Shown here: piece by piece, positions 23,985 through 34,627 of the stretch
Numbering within the stretch: position 1 is the first letter of the stretch
Layout of the letters: every line of letters begins with the position of its first letter
Source of the DNA: Branchiostoma floridae
Lineage: Eukaryota; Chordata; Leptocardii; Amphioxiformes; Branchiostomatidae
NCBI RefSeq assembly: GCF_000003815.2
Contig: NC_049993.1
Coordinates: 1,812,123 to 1,876,122, forward strand
DNA length: 64,000 nt
Reading direction: 5' to 3'
Position numbers and translations under genes: made by a program
Notes under the pieces: model-generated
Database searches by the model: none
Seen by the model: only the letters and a program-made list of their open reading frames with translations
Told to the model about the DNA's origin: nothing

Positions 23985-26095
23985 TCATCAGTCGTCCCTG
24001 CCGGGCGGGGTAAGGTGTTGCACAATATCTTTCCATAGCGCTCGGTCGTTCATAGCTGCTCCTAGGTCATCAGTGTCAATCCCAGTGTCTCTGGAGATGG
24101 CTGCTGGGTAAGTGAGCTTTCTAGAGTAGGTCTTTCCCCTCGGCTTCCATAGCAGGAGTGAAGAGATCACTTCTTCACTTGCGCGATGACAGTGTCCTGC
24201 AAACTGGACACGCCTCTGCCTGAGGCTGTGGGATACTCGGGGGACATTACGTTAGATACGAGGGGCGTGCAATTAGTAATGGTCCTGACCCATTTCCCAT
24301 AGCAGGAGATTAATGAAACTTGGCACAGTTATTAGTCTTTCTCTTCATAGGAATCACCCAGAGTTAGGCATTTCTCCCATCGTTTGATGCAGCTCTGGAC
24401 ACCGATTTTGTAGGACACCCCAGGTTGGTCCTCCAACTGATGCCTCATCAATGGCACAAGAGGGACGACCAGGTCTGGGAGCTGTTTCCACAGACTTCCA
24501 GCCACGTTTGAATTCAGGATGCCAGCGTTTTACAAGGTCATATGATGGGGCATCATCACCATAAGTTTCATTTATTTCATCAAAAGTCTTCTTTGGTGTG
24601 CGTCCTTTCAAATACAAAAACCGGATCACTGCGCGACACTCAACTGGTTCCATTTCACACCTGGTCCATTTCGCACCTGACTAAGTTCAAACACCAGTAA
24701 ATCAGAAACCACAATTAGTTTAGAGCTGTCTTTTGCAACATAACCCATAGAGATATGAATTATTACACATACAAAATTTCATTTAGATCAGACAACTGGA
24801 AGTGGGTCAGGACCATTACTTATTGCACGCCCCTCGTAGTCTTGATGGATGCATGTTCTTTCCAGCTGATGTTCTTTGCTCTGCGCAGAAGTGAGGTGTA
24901 TGTTCCATCAAGTGACTTCTCTAGACGTGTGGTCAATGTCCACGTTTCGGAGCCATAGAGAAGTACAGGTTCAACAATGGTGCAAAAAACTTGTGTCTTG
25001 AGTTTGTCACTAACATTTGAGAGCCAAATTTTGTCGAGTTTATTACACGCGTCCCAAGCTATGGCTTTCCTGACTGTGAAGTCTTTTTCTGAGTCCATAA
25101 TTGATGATCCTAAGTACTTAAAATCACCCACACGTTTTAAGCATACACCAGATACAGATTTAAGTTCTACTGGTTCTGAAGATGTACCTGTATATATAAA
25201 CTCAGTCTTGGACTCGTTGCAGTAGTCAGGCCTACTTGGGCAGCTGCTCTCTCAAGTGACCGGAGCAGTGCTTCTGCATCTTTGACCAGTTGTGCGACCA
25301 AGGCTAGGTCATCCGCGAAATCTAAATCTGTGAGGTTCAATGCGGGGTGTCGTCGACTTCGTCTGGGCTGTATTTCAAGGCCTTTTTCACTCATGCTATC
25401 AAGAGAAATCCGCAGGATGTAATCCAGTACAATGATGAAGAGGAACGGCGCTAATGTGTCGCCCTGGAGTACACCAGCGGTTACTTCGAAGGGACTTGTT
25501 TCGCCATCAGGGGTGATCACTGAGGCAGTTGTGTTGTTGTAGAGTGACCTGATTGCATCAATAATGGGTAGAGGAATCCCGTACAGTGGAAGTATCTCAA
25601 ACATGGTATTTCTATCTATAGAGTCAAAGGCCTTGCGAAAGTCGACGAACAGCAAAACCAGGTCCTTGTCACATATTCTCACGTCCTCAATGATCCGTCT
25701 AATTGACAGTATTTGCGAGATGATGGACCAATTTCTTCTAAACCCGTTTTGGTTTTTCCTCAGGATTGGGTCAACTGCTGGCACAAGGCGATTTAACAAT
25801 AGTTTATTGTAAACCTTGGCTGCTATGGGAATAAGTGTGATTCCGCGGTAATTTGCAGTTAAGGATAGGTCTCCTTTCTTGGGGACTGGTATAATTCCAC
25901 CCTTAAGCCATGCTGAGGGGGGGTTGTGAGTTAGAAAAGTGCTGTTGCACAGATGAAACAGCGGGTCCTTTCATATGATGGTAGGTATGTTATCAAGACC
26001 AGGGGTTTTGTTATAAGAGAAGGAATTCAAAGAAGTTTTGAGTTCTTCTAGTGTAAAGGCGGTCTGTAGATGAACTGAAATGTTAGAGAACTCAC
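23985..26095 (-). pseudogene. LINE reverse transcriptase, degenerate, split by a mariner element
   Basis: Minus-strand reading from about 26095 down gives reverse-transcriptase blocks in order: PSAWLKGGIIPVPKKGD and NYRGITLIPIAAKVYNK (25930-25800), then FVDFRKAFDSIDR and AGVLQGDTLAPFLF. The catalytic box is FADD at about 25313 (F in place of the usual Y). Next come FKYLGSSI and EPVLLYGSETWTL (25131-24839). After the mariner insertion, 24256 down to 23985 continues with HCHRASEE and the tail DRALWKDIV. The frame has several breaks, and the endonuclease is absent, so the copy is 5'-truncated. Clade is not certain. Confidence 0.85.
24259..24836 (-). mobile_element. Internally deleted mariner element nested in the LINE
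   Basis: Terminal inverted repeats of about 40 bases (24259-24298 and 24798-24836, starting cgaggggcgtgcaat) differ at only a few positions and are flanked by TA (24257-24258 and 24837-24838), the mariner target. The minus-strand frame 24653 down encodes the transposase HTH N-terminus (AVIRFLYLKGRTP; YGDDAPSYDLVKRW; EFKRGWKSVE). It then jumps to a C-terminal piece (KRWEKCLTLGDSYEE, near 24350-24395). The catalytic DDE/D core is missing, so at 578 bp it is non-autonomous. Confidence 0.9.
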
Positions 26096-26192
26096 GCTAG
26101 CCGGAAGTGGTATGAATGTGTCTAGACCTGTTGATCATAGCACTGAGCGACCTTTGTTAACAAACAACAGGAGTCAGTAGTCACACATAGTT

Positions 26193-26836
26193 ACCCTGGG
26201 AGCCAACCGGGATCGGGCAGCTAGGTCAGTTTATTCAGTGGCCCAAGACAGTCAGGCCCGCCGATCTCCTATTAGCACCCCAGAGAGTTTAAGCCCGATT
26301 AGGTCCACCTGCCCTTCTCCCGTCTGGTGCCTTCTCTCTTGCTGTCAGATCCTTCGCTCTCTATAGTGAGCAAGGGCCACTATTGGCCTGGCACTAATTA
26401 CCTCTAATCCCAGCACAGCAGCATACTGGGCCTGATTTGGCATCACAATCCACGCTGCAATTGTAAAAATCATCATCAGTTTACAAATCTACAGCATCCA
26501 AAGTGTGGGAAATATTTTTGTGTAGGCCTGGCCCTTCAAAACAGTCTCAGGTGGGATTGTTTCATGTTGACTTTAATGGAAATGAACTGTAGCCAATAAG
26601 GTCTTGCACTGGGAAGGGTGGGGGATGACATGCTGGGCGGTGGGGTCATTAATCACAGCACTGACCAGCCCCTCTTGGATGCTCTGTATGGCAGGAGACA
26701 CCTGACGGAAAGGGTAGCGATAACTCCTTCGGGCTTAAACTCCCCCAAAGCACTTAATGTGAGATCTGCTGGTTGACTGCCTTGGGTCCCCGAACAAAAC
26801 TCGCTAACTACCCGGTCCTGTCTGGCTCCCAGGGAA
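26193..26836. mobile_element. Foldback element with imperfect inverted repeats of about 105 bp
   Basis: The left arm 26193-26298 (accctgggagccaaccggga ... gtttaagcccga) matches the reverse complement of 26729-26836 (ccctgggagccagacaggac ... gtttaagcccga) at roughly three of four positions. The 430-base centre has no recognisable gene. Outer borders could not be fixed. Confidence 0.55.
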
Positions 26837-27045
26837 CAGCATAGCCAAAACTGTAGTTGTAATTGTCGGGACCCTTGTAGTGTCCAGTGGCACATAGGTC
26901 AGAAGTGTTCTTGCTATTCCAGTACAAAGTAACTTTGTGGCGTCGGGCGTGCTTTATAGCTTGTTTTTAACTGTATAGGTACGCTGTACGCGTGGGCCTA
27001 AAGGACGTATAATCCTGTCGCCCACACCTCTCAGATCTTATTCTG

Positions 27046-27360
27046 TAAATCTTAATTTTGTCATTTGACTCAATTCACAGATTTGAGTCACTTGACTTAG
27101 ATTGCCAGATTTTGGGTCATTTGATACAGACCTCCAGCTTTAAGTCATTTAACACAGATCACAAGTTTTTAGTTATCCGACTCAGATTACCATATCTAGA
27201 ATGAAGTCGTTTCACTCAGACTAAAATATTTGTGTCGTTTGACTCAGACTACCAGATTTGAGTCACTTGACTTAGACATCCAAATTTGGGGCATTTAAAA
27301 CATATCACAATATTTAAATAATCCGACTTAGACTACCAGATTTGTGTCAGTTGGCAGATA
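27046..27360. repeat. Degenerate 28-bp minisatellite
   Basis: About 11 units of roughly 28 bp following ttgagtcacttgacttagat plus tgccagat. Units diverge by substitution and small indels (for example ttgtgtcgtttgactcagac at 27230 and ttgagtcacttgacttagac at 27258). Confidence 0.8.
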
Positions 27361-27935
27361 TATCCTCCTAAAAGTGAGAACGTCCAGTTAACACGACTGA
27401 AAGAACAACTTTTTTATGAGTCAACTGACTCAGTATGTCGTAAATACGCCATAAGAAGCTACCCCCAAACGCTCTATCAGTTTGGTGAAATGCAATACTT
27501 CATTTTCCCTTTTTGAAGTCATGAAAAGGGAATAAAATGGATTTTCCCAGGTCATTTTGAATCCTTCCTTGAATCTTCCCTTGAATCAAACATTTTTGAT
27601 GGCAAGAACACAATGATGATTTCACGATAACGCTGGCCATGGTGGAATAACAGTTTTCGGAAATTTCCCTATAGGTGTGGGAGGACATCTTATTTTTTTC
27701 TTGTTTTGATGGTGTGTTCCTGTGTCTTGTTTCTTCTTCTTCTGTCACCAGTGTCCAATGAAAGCAACCATTCAACAAGTGTCTATGTTCGTATACTTGT
27801 TTAAACTTTCCTTAAAAATTACCATTTTACATCAATTTCCCAAAAATGTACAAGACAATTCTGAATTGGTCAAGAAGAATTGCGCATATTTCATTATGTG
27901 CCAAAAGGAACACCGTTTTTAATTTGACGCTCTGA
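27361..27935. other. Non-coding stretch, nothing recognised
   Basis: AT-rich, with no motif-bearing frame on either strand. Confidence 0.5.
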
Positions 27936-27943
27936 GGATATCG

Positions 27944-28255
27944 TTAAGCTGAGGGCACAACGCGTCGTACATGTACTTGCAATTTTTCCGTTCTTTTTTT
28001 TTTTGTGAGAGGCCATGTCCGCCATGTATTTCCGAAAACGTTCATGTTGTACGAATCCGCGGGGCGAATCCGCTGCCCGATGGCACACAAAGTTTTGCCT
28101 GAACGTAAAGTTCTACGGCGTGTCTGCGTGCTCCAAAATCCGTCGTCGGAGTTCGTACGGAGGCAGTACTTACCACTTACGAATCCCAAAAGATTGCCCA
28201 CGTTTTGGCACGTAGGCGGCACGTATTTGCACGTACGGCGGATTGTGTCTTTAGC
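27944..28255. mobile_element. Possible inverted-repeat DNA element
   Basis: The left end (gcacaacgcgtcgtacatgt) and the reverse complement of the right end (gacacaatccgccgtacgtg, about 28217-28248) resemble each other over about 30 bases. Overlapping frames on both strands in between are explained by this GC-richer palindromic sequence. No transposase motif is seen. Confidence 0.4.
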
Positions 28256-28860
28256 TTTAGTCCTCGGAATCATGAAAGTCAACTTTAAGTCTTTACTGTT
28301 AACTGTCATCATGCTGAAAGTATTGAAGTCAGAACGCATGCTTGTTTATCGGATTTTTTTCACGACTTATCTGCTCTTATTAATCAGAATGATTCTGTAC
28401 ATAAAAAAATTAGTCAACCTTAAGTTGAATGTAGTCAGTAATTTTCATCTTTTTTTTTTGTAAATTGCCTATTTTCAAAATATACATACAACTTGCATTT
28501 CCAGTCAATTCTTGGAAATATGTAACATGCTTATCTCAAGCCACATAAAAGTTATTTCGAGTTTGGGTCGTGGAAAATATCAACGAAAAACGTAACTAAG
28601 TTCATATTGTGTAATGCTTAAGCTTACGTTGTTCATGGTAAAATTATACACAAATTCTTAGTGCTTTGCCATTATTCCTAATTGCTTCTAGTAGTGATAT
28701 ATATGTGTATTTGATATGTTTACAAACAGTGTCCCATAAACAAAATCGTTAAGAAACAGTCAATTTTCATAGAGCTTCGAGGAAGCACTATTTTTTACGT
28801 CAAAGAGCTGATAGCATAGCACAAAAATCATCGTGAATTCATTCACAATGAACTTAAATA
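28256..28860. other. AT-rich non-coding stretch, nothing recognised
   Basis: No coding or repeat signal is recognised. Confidence 0.5.
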
Positions 28861-28925
28861 GCCTGGAAAAGGCCTGACTGAGCGATGATTCGAAAGGATA
28901 ACTTGCAAATAAACGTCATATATAA

Positions 28926-29365
28926 TAGCCTGGAACAGGTTTGAATGTGTAGCCATTCAGAGAGAACTGATGGCCTGGAACAGGCCTGACTGTGTGGCTA
29001 TTCAGAGGGAACTGATAGCCTGGAACAGGCCTGACTGTCTGACCATTCAGAGGGAACTGTTAGCCTGGAACAGGCCTGACTGTGTGGCCATTCAGAGGGA
29101 ACTGATAGCCTGGAACAGGCCTGACTGTCTGACCATTCAGAGGGAACTGATAGCCTGGAACAGGCCTGACTGTGGGGCCATTCAGAGGGAACTGATAGCC
29201 TGGAACAGGCCTTACTGTGTGGCTATTCAGAGGGAACTGATAGCCTGGAACAGGCCCGACTGTCTGACCATTCAGAGGGAACTGATAGCCTTAAACAGGC
29301 CTGACTGTGTGGTCATTCAGAGGGAACTGATAGCCTGGAATATTCCTGACTGTGTGGCCATTCGA
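28926..29365. repeat. 45-bp minisatellite, about 10 units, open in one frame
   Basis: Unit: gatagcctggaacaggcctg then actgtgtggccattcagagg then gaact. Units alternate between a 'tgtgtggccatt' and a 'tgtctgaccatt' version, suggesting a 90-bp higher-order unit. Each contains an agcctg-gaa-caggcct near-palindrome. Because 45 is a multiple of three, one plus-strand frame stays open (AWNRPDCVAIQRELI repeats, 28970-29398). Decayed single units continue on both sides (28861 and 29581). Confidence 0.95.
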
Positions 29366-29399
29366 GCTAAAGAAGCTTGGCTATTCAAAATTTACTAAA

Positions 29400-32300
29400 A
29401 CGTTTGATATTGGACTTACTGTGAGGTCCCTCAAAAGAGAACTAGTAGACTGAAACACGCATGCCCAAGAGTGCTGCAAAAAGAACCAGGCTTTGCTGTG
29501 ATGTCATTCAAAATAAGCTGAACTACATGTTTTTGTAACCTCGAATGGGTCAGAACGTAAGGCTGTTTAAAAGGAACGGAGCTGATAGACTGGAACAGGC
29601 CTGAACATGCAGGCTATCAACATGCTACTGATAACCGGAAAGAACATAGACTCAATGAGAATATTGATATCATATCATATTGTTCACATTAATTAACGTT
29701 ATCGTGTATGATATCATTATGATTGTATGAGATCATTGCGTGATGAAAATCTGTGTACATCATATTATTTCAAATCAAAACAATTTTTATTTTTATTTTA
29801 ACAGAACTTCTTAAACTCATACTGCCCTGGATTCAAAATTACAAATGACATGGTTTAAGTAAACACAAGTAGAACAAACCTGTCTCTATTTTCCTATATA
29901 TTGTATGGTAATATGTAATAATTACGTGGTGTTAAATGTAATAATTGTAGAAAAAAAAGGTAAATACATCAATGTACGAGCACATGTAAGTGTTCCTGTG
30001 ATTGTAAATAGGTAAATAAGTCAAGAAAGGAATGACCAATTCATTGATTAATTGATTGAGCGGATAGACAAATGAATAACATAGGAAAGAGTGTTCCATA
30101 TTTTCTATCAATCATGATTCTTCAGACCACGCAGCAATGTCTTCTAGCGTTCCATATGCAAAGTGCATGTAAAACTTTCTATCGTTGTACTTTACAGACA
30201 TATCGCTGGAGGGCGTGACTGAGTGGTCTTCGTTGTCACATTATCCACGATATTCGGGCGTATCGATGTATGATCGGCCATATCTAAGATCGACAGAGGG
30301 TTGCGCGTGTTTTTCACCTAGAAACCGTCCCTGTTGAATATAAACCATACTTTGTACCTTGTACAATTGTTGTGCAATAAAGTTATAATTATAAGCGAGG
30401 CTCGGGCGATTGCCGCAGGATCGTCGTCCGATCGATTTTCGCCAAATGTGACAGGGGTATTAAACACATAATAAGCTAACGGTAGTAGCGTTGCTAGAAA
30501 TGATGTATAACAGTTATAATGCCGTGATGTTGTTAGGATAGTAGAGTTTTGTTTTAGACGACCAGTTAATATTACCTGAAGACATCTTCGTTCTTACTGC
30601 GAATACCATCGGCATAATATAAATCGATAGTTCGTGTCGGATAGTTTAAAAACTAGTTCGACCACCTCTGATTTTATTTTCCTGTAAGAACTAACCTTTG
30701 TAATAATCCTCCAACTTCCTGTCACTCAAATAAAGGAGAGCACAAACCGACCCAAACATAACACAAACACAAACACTCAGTCGCTAGAATACGCAGTCAA
30801 TCAACAGGGTTAAAGCTACTCAGTGAAGATCGATGTCTTATCGTCATGTTGTTCACGTTTGATCGTTAGGGCGCACTGCACACCGACTTAGGACTATAGG
30901 GTCTAACATCAGGTCCCAGTCTGTCTTGTAGGAATAAGGGTCACGATCGGAATCCTGGGACTACCCGAAGAATATCCAACGGCGTCAGTCCCGCATCGCG
31001 CCCCGTACCGTATCCCGCACAGTCTCGCACAAAATCCCGAATTTTGATACCGTGGGACCTGCTGCAAATCCGGAAACCTGCACGCTATCTATCATTGAAT
31101 GCTCAATTTATCAGTTATAGTGTGACATCTAAAAGAAGCACATAATTATATATTGTGAAGAAGTGAAAACTAAGACGTTTTCGTCTTTACCGCCATTCAG
31201 GAAGCTTGACATATCCATAAAAGGGTACAATGCTGTATGCAAACTATGTTTCATTCTATGTACCAAAGCACTGAATTTTTTCCTGTAATGTACAACTAGC
31301 GTTATGGTCACAAGGCGTTGTCAAAAAAGTATTATGTATTTTACCAACGGCTTTATTTCTGTGACGTCCAAAGTCCCATGCGACTTATTTTGATTTTGCA
31401 TGAAACATACAAACGTTGACCAGTGCATCAATGCAGTACTGTGATAGACGGCGCTTTTGATCCGCACAAAAGCAATTTACAAATTTGTTTTAATTTCGTG
31501 GCACTGGAAATGAAATGATGACTTTTCAAAACAGTCTCTTCCAGACTCCCGCCTGGCCGAATTCAGAATTAATAGCAATATAGGGGACTTTGGCCAAGTA
31601 AGCAATATAAGTCTAGGAGTTAATTGGCCAAATAGTGAACTGACTGGCCGGTGGATATACTGCAAAATACTGAATAAAAACCCATAGCAATTTATTTGTC
31701 CGTATTTGGCCAAATGCTTCTCTTTTTTTTCTATCCAGCTGACACGTCTGCTTGAAGACTAATTCAAAAGGCGTCTTCAGGTTAAAACTTCCTAAAATCT
31801 CTGACAGATGTGCTAGTTGTGTGTGTCATTCAGTCTATACGGACTATGAATTCTACGCAAGCTAACGGCAAGACTATTAGTTGTAGAGTGAAGTATTAGA
31901 TACTGGTGTTCTTATCTTAATTTTTTAATCAGTATACGTATATTAGACAATCATTATTACTAACATTAATTAGCAATATCTCAATTCTTGAGTTTGGAAG
32001 TCTATGTCTCTCACTTGCGAACCCTTGCACTAAGATCTAAACAGTATATACTTACACAAACATACTAACGATATATGTAAGTTTCTTTGTTAGATAAGGC
32101 TGACATGTTTCTTTGTCCGGTAGGTGTGTACGCACAGAAAAAGTTTGCATTGGATTCAGTTCCAAGTAAATGATGCAAGAAGCAAATTATGCCGAGCGGT
32201 CTTTACCCGGTCAGCTGCCCTAACTTACAACAACACATTGAACATTTTTTTAACGGAAAGACATGGTGAACGTCGACATGGTCGAAACTTTATAAAGTGC

Positions 32301-33150
32301 AATAACTTAAACTACATCGCCTAGAAACTAACGATAACAAAAATGCTAAAGTCCCATCACATTCGGTCAGGTCAGATTCAAACAATTGTAAAATAGTAGC
32401 TCCATAGTATCTCCAGCTCCTGTTACCCCTCTAGGTAAGAAACGTCTTAAGATGATTTATATTTTCTACTGAGTTGAGAAAATGTAGATTTAGCTCTTCC
32501 TTTAAGCAGTAAAATGGAAATGATGAACAATAAAGTGTAGAATATCGAGGGCCAAGGTGATCAAGTATGCGTATATACATATGCACAAACGTTTCAGTGT
32601 TTCAGTGAATTCAAAAGTTATCCTATGATGAAGACCATTTCAAAGAAACATCTAAATAACATACTGCTCCTTTAGTGCTCACGATCATACATGTACGACG
32701 TTGCATTGACTTCCAAACTACAGTGGCACGTTTAATTGAAAATCTAAAAATCTATACACTATGCTTTCAAATGAAACGTTAGCAATTCACCCTATCTTCA
32801 CAACGGTTTAGGAAACACTGCATTGTTACAACATAGGCTCATTAGTGTTTTCAATTAGTTATCGATTGGTTGGGGTGTTGGTTGGTTTTGTACATTTTTC
32901 TCTGACTGCTTCTTATAAACAAACTTTCTAATCAGTATAGATTACAGCTAACTAGAGTTCGGGGACCTCATAACTCCATGAAATATTTATTGCTTTTTTG
33001 TGGATGGCATGTATGTTTATAGTCGGTTGTATTTGAGAGTAATGGTTATAAATGTTATGGGAAAGTAGTGGTGTATTTATGTAATGACACAGAGGAAGTC
33101 CATATGATTAGTAATTATCAAAATGTGACACTTAATTGTGCTAAGCTCAT
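29400..33150. other. Long non-coding stretch
   Basis: No exon with motif and splice sites, no RNA gene and no clear transposon end is recognised on either strand. Short frames of 60-80 codons are within chance expectation. Confidence 0.5.
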
Positions 33151-33239
33151 TAACAAACACATAAAGCACGATGCCTGTACCAATATATCTCAAATATAGG
33201 GGTGATTTCTGATATTATTACATCGATTATAACGACAGA

Positions 33240-33400
33240 TACGGCTCCCAAAATCTCATCGATTCGAGCATTTATAACACCACACCAACACAACAAGTAT
33301 AAAACCAATCCATCCAGCCGTTCTTGAGTAATCATCTACACAGACAGAGACACATAACAGAAAATATAACCTCCATTCCATGACATTTCATGGAGGTAAT
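33240..33400. repeat. Hairpin-ended dispersed repeat tail
   Basis: The sequence 'ccatccagccgttcttgagt', then an acagacagagacaca tract, then 'aaaatataacctcc' and a hairpin (about 33370-33396). The same order recurs at 60785-60918. It is the 3' end of a repeat family and sits about 45 bases upstream of a TATA box. Confidence 0.7.
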
Positions 33401-33422
33401 TAATAGAACAACATGTCAGTGA

Positions 33423-33450
33423 GCGATTGGTCGGTCCGTTGGTATAAATT
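33423..33450 (+). promoter_or_regulatory. Promoter of the short BRICHOS-family paralogue
   Basis: An inverted CCAAT box within gcgattggtcggtccgttgg, then TATAAA at 33443-33448. The same gattggtcggtctgttgg word precedes the TATA boxes of the two full genes (49567, 55199). About 27 bases present between the two elements in those genes are missing here. Confidence 0.7.
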
Positions 33451-33638
33451 GGGTGCAACGCGTGATTCGTGACATACCACTCTAACCAGCGCCATAACTG
33501 CTGTGACTGGATCTTCGACAATAGCGACCCAAAGTCTACCTGTTTGTCATGGTAAGATACTACGACTGTCCCAGTTGGCTCTGTGATATACCAGACGTAG
33601 TGACTGAAAAAAAGAACCCCTCAGCAAACTTGTAACGT

Positions 33639-34627
33639 ATGTTTATTTTACTACATGCTGTATGTTTTCTCTACTTCGTTCTGACGGTTTTGCCTACCGT
33701 CCATGCGGCTCCCATCTGTACTTGTGAAGAGAGGGCTTCCTCCACTCAGGTAATCTACCTATACTTCATGTTTTAAAGGCTTCACTTGTATCTAGATGAT
33801 GATCCAAAGGGTTTATATTTGTAAAACCGACGTCTTCTTCAATAAATTATTCATACCCATTAGTTTAGTTTTTTTTTCTTTGCCAGGATTTTGTCCACTT
33901 GTACAACAAGAAGGTGGTTCCCGAGTCACCCATTCCCGAAGGAAAAGGTATGAATATCTCTATACGATTCTGTACGATTTCCTTCTATTTACTGTTTTAA
34001 ATGTTTTAGTTGCTTTAATGTTCCCATTTTAGAGTAGATAATTGAAGTGATATAGTGTTTAAACTTGTCGTGGTGAGTGTGGNNNNNNNNNNNNNNNNNN
34101 NNNNNNNNNNNNNNNNNNNNNNNNNNNNNNNNNNNNNNNNNNNNNNNNNNNNNNNNNNNNNNNNNNNNNNNNNNNNNNNNNNGATAGACTTGACGGAAGA
34201 ATAATTCTTTGTTTACGACATGGAATGAACAATTCATCATGCTGCTTGATAATAGCCTGGTACTCAGCCTTGGGACCCACGGCTGGATACCAGGCTAGTT
34301 TGACAACGAATGGTATACATAGAGTTCTGACATACACGGGGTTCGTTAATTTGACATTGCCATCACATGCCTGTGTCGATTAGAGTTTAACAATATCAAG
34401 AGTCCGTTCTAGTTGGTACTTAAAGCATTTAGCTACATGTGTAATTTTTTAAATTTACAGCTCTGAATGAAGTTCGTGGACGGAGTATAACATGTTCTTC
34501 GCCACCTACCGATTGGCAGTGGGCGTGCCATGTTGTATGCCCGAGTATCAATGGCAGACCAGGAACGCCCCCTACTATGGCAAGCTGCAGCAGCTCCACT
34601 TCTTGGTCATGTATTCCTGTCTGTTGA
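33639..34627 (+). CDS. Secreted Cys-rich protein, BRICHOS-family paralogue without BRICHOS domain
   Basis: Proposed exons 33639-33749, 33887-33947 and 34461-34627 join in frame to 113 codons (112 aa). A hydrophobic signal peptide (ATG at 33639, VLTVLPTVHAAP) is followed by CTCEERASSTQ, matching exon 2 of the full genes. The 20-codon second exon (LYNKKVVPESPIPEGKG) matches only the end of their exon 5. The last exon gives a Cys-rich tail ending SWSCIPVC, matching their AWQCVPYC. Exons 3, 4 and most of 5, the BRICHOS fold, are gone. The ancestral split start (ATG-gtaaga at 33549) is kept, but the acceptor of exon 2 has changed from acag to acat; the in-frame ATG in the old intron could replace it. 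An assembly gap (34083-34182) lies in the last intron and could hide an exon. It may be a young shortened gene or a pseudogene. Confidence 0.6.
34083..34182. other. Assembly gap (100 N)
   Basis: A run of exactly 100 N, probably a scaffold gap of unknown size, inside the second intron of the short paralogue. Confidence 1.
34253..34297. mobile_element. Very short hairpin MITE
   Basis: Arms of 17 bases (tagcctggtactcagcc and ggctggataccaggcta) pair at 15 positions around an 11-base loop. The ends resemble those of the hairpin at 10491. Confidence 0.55.

Noticed and set aside
24354-24653. Active mariner transposase
   Set aside because: Only the HTH N-terminus and a C-terminal scrap remain. The catalytic core is deleted.
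27944-28463. Overlapping frames of 131 and 152 codons on opposite strands
   Set aside because: They overlap in a GC-richer inverted-repeat element, neither has a motif, and both disappear outside it.
28926-29365. Possible CRISPR-like array
   Set aside because: Units are directly adjacent with no unique spacers, and the DNA is eukaryotic. It is a minisatellite.
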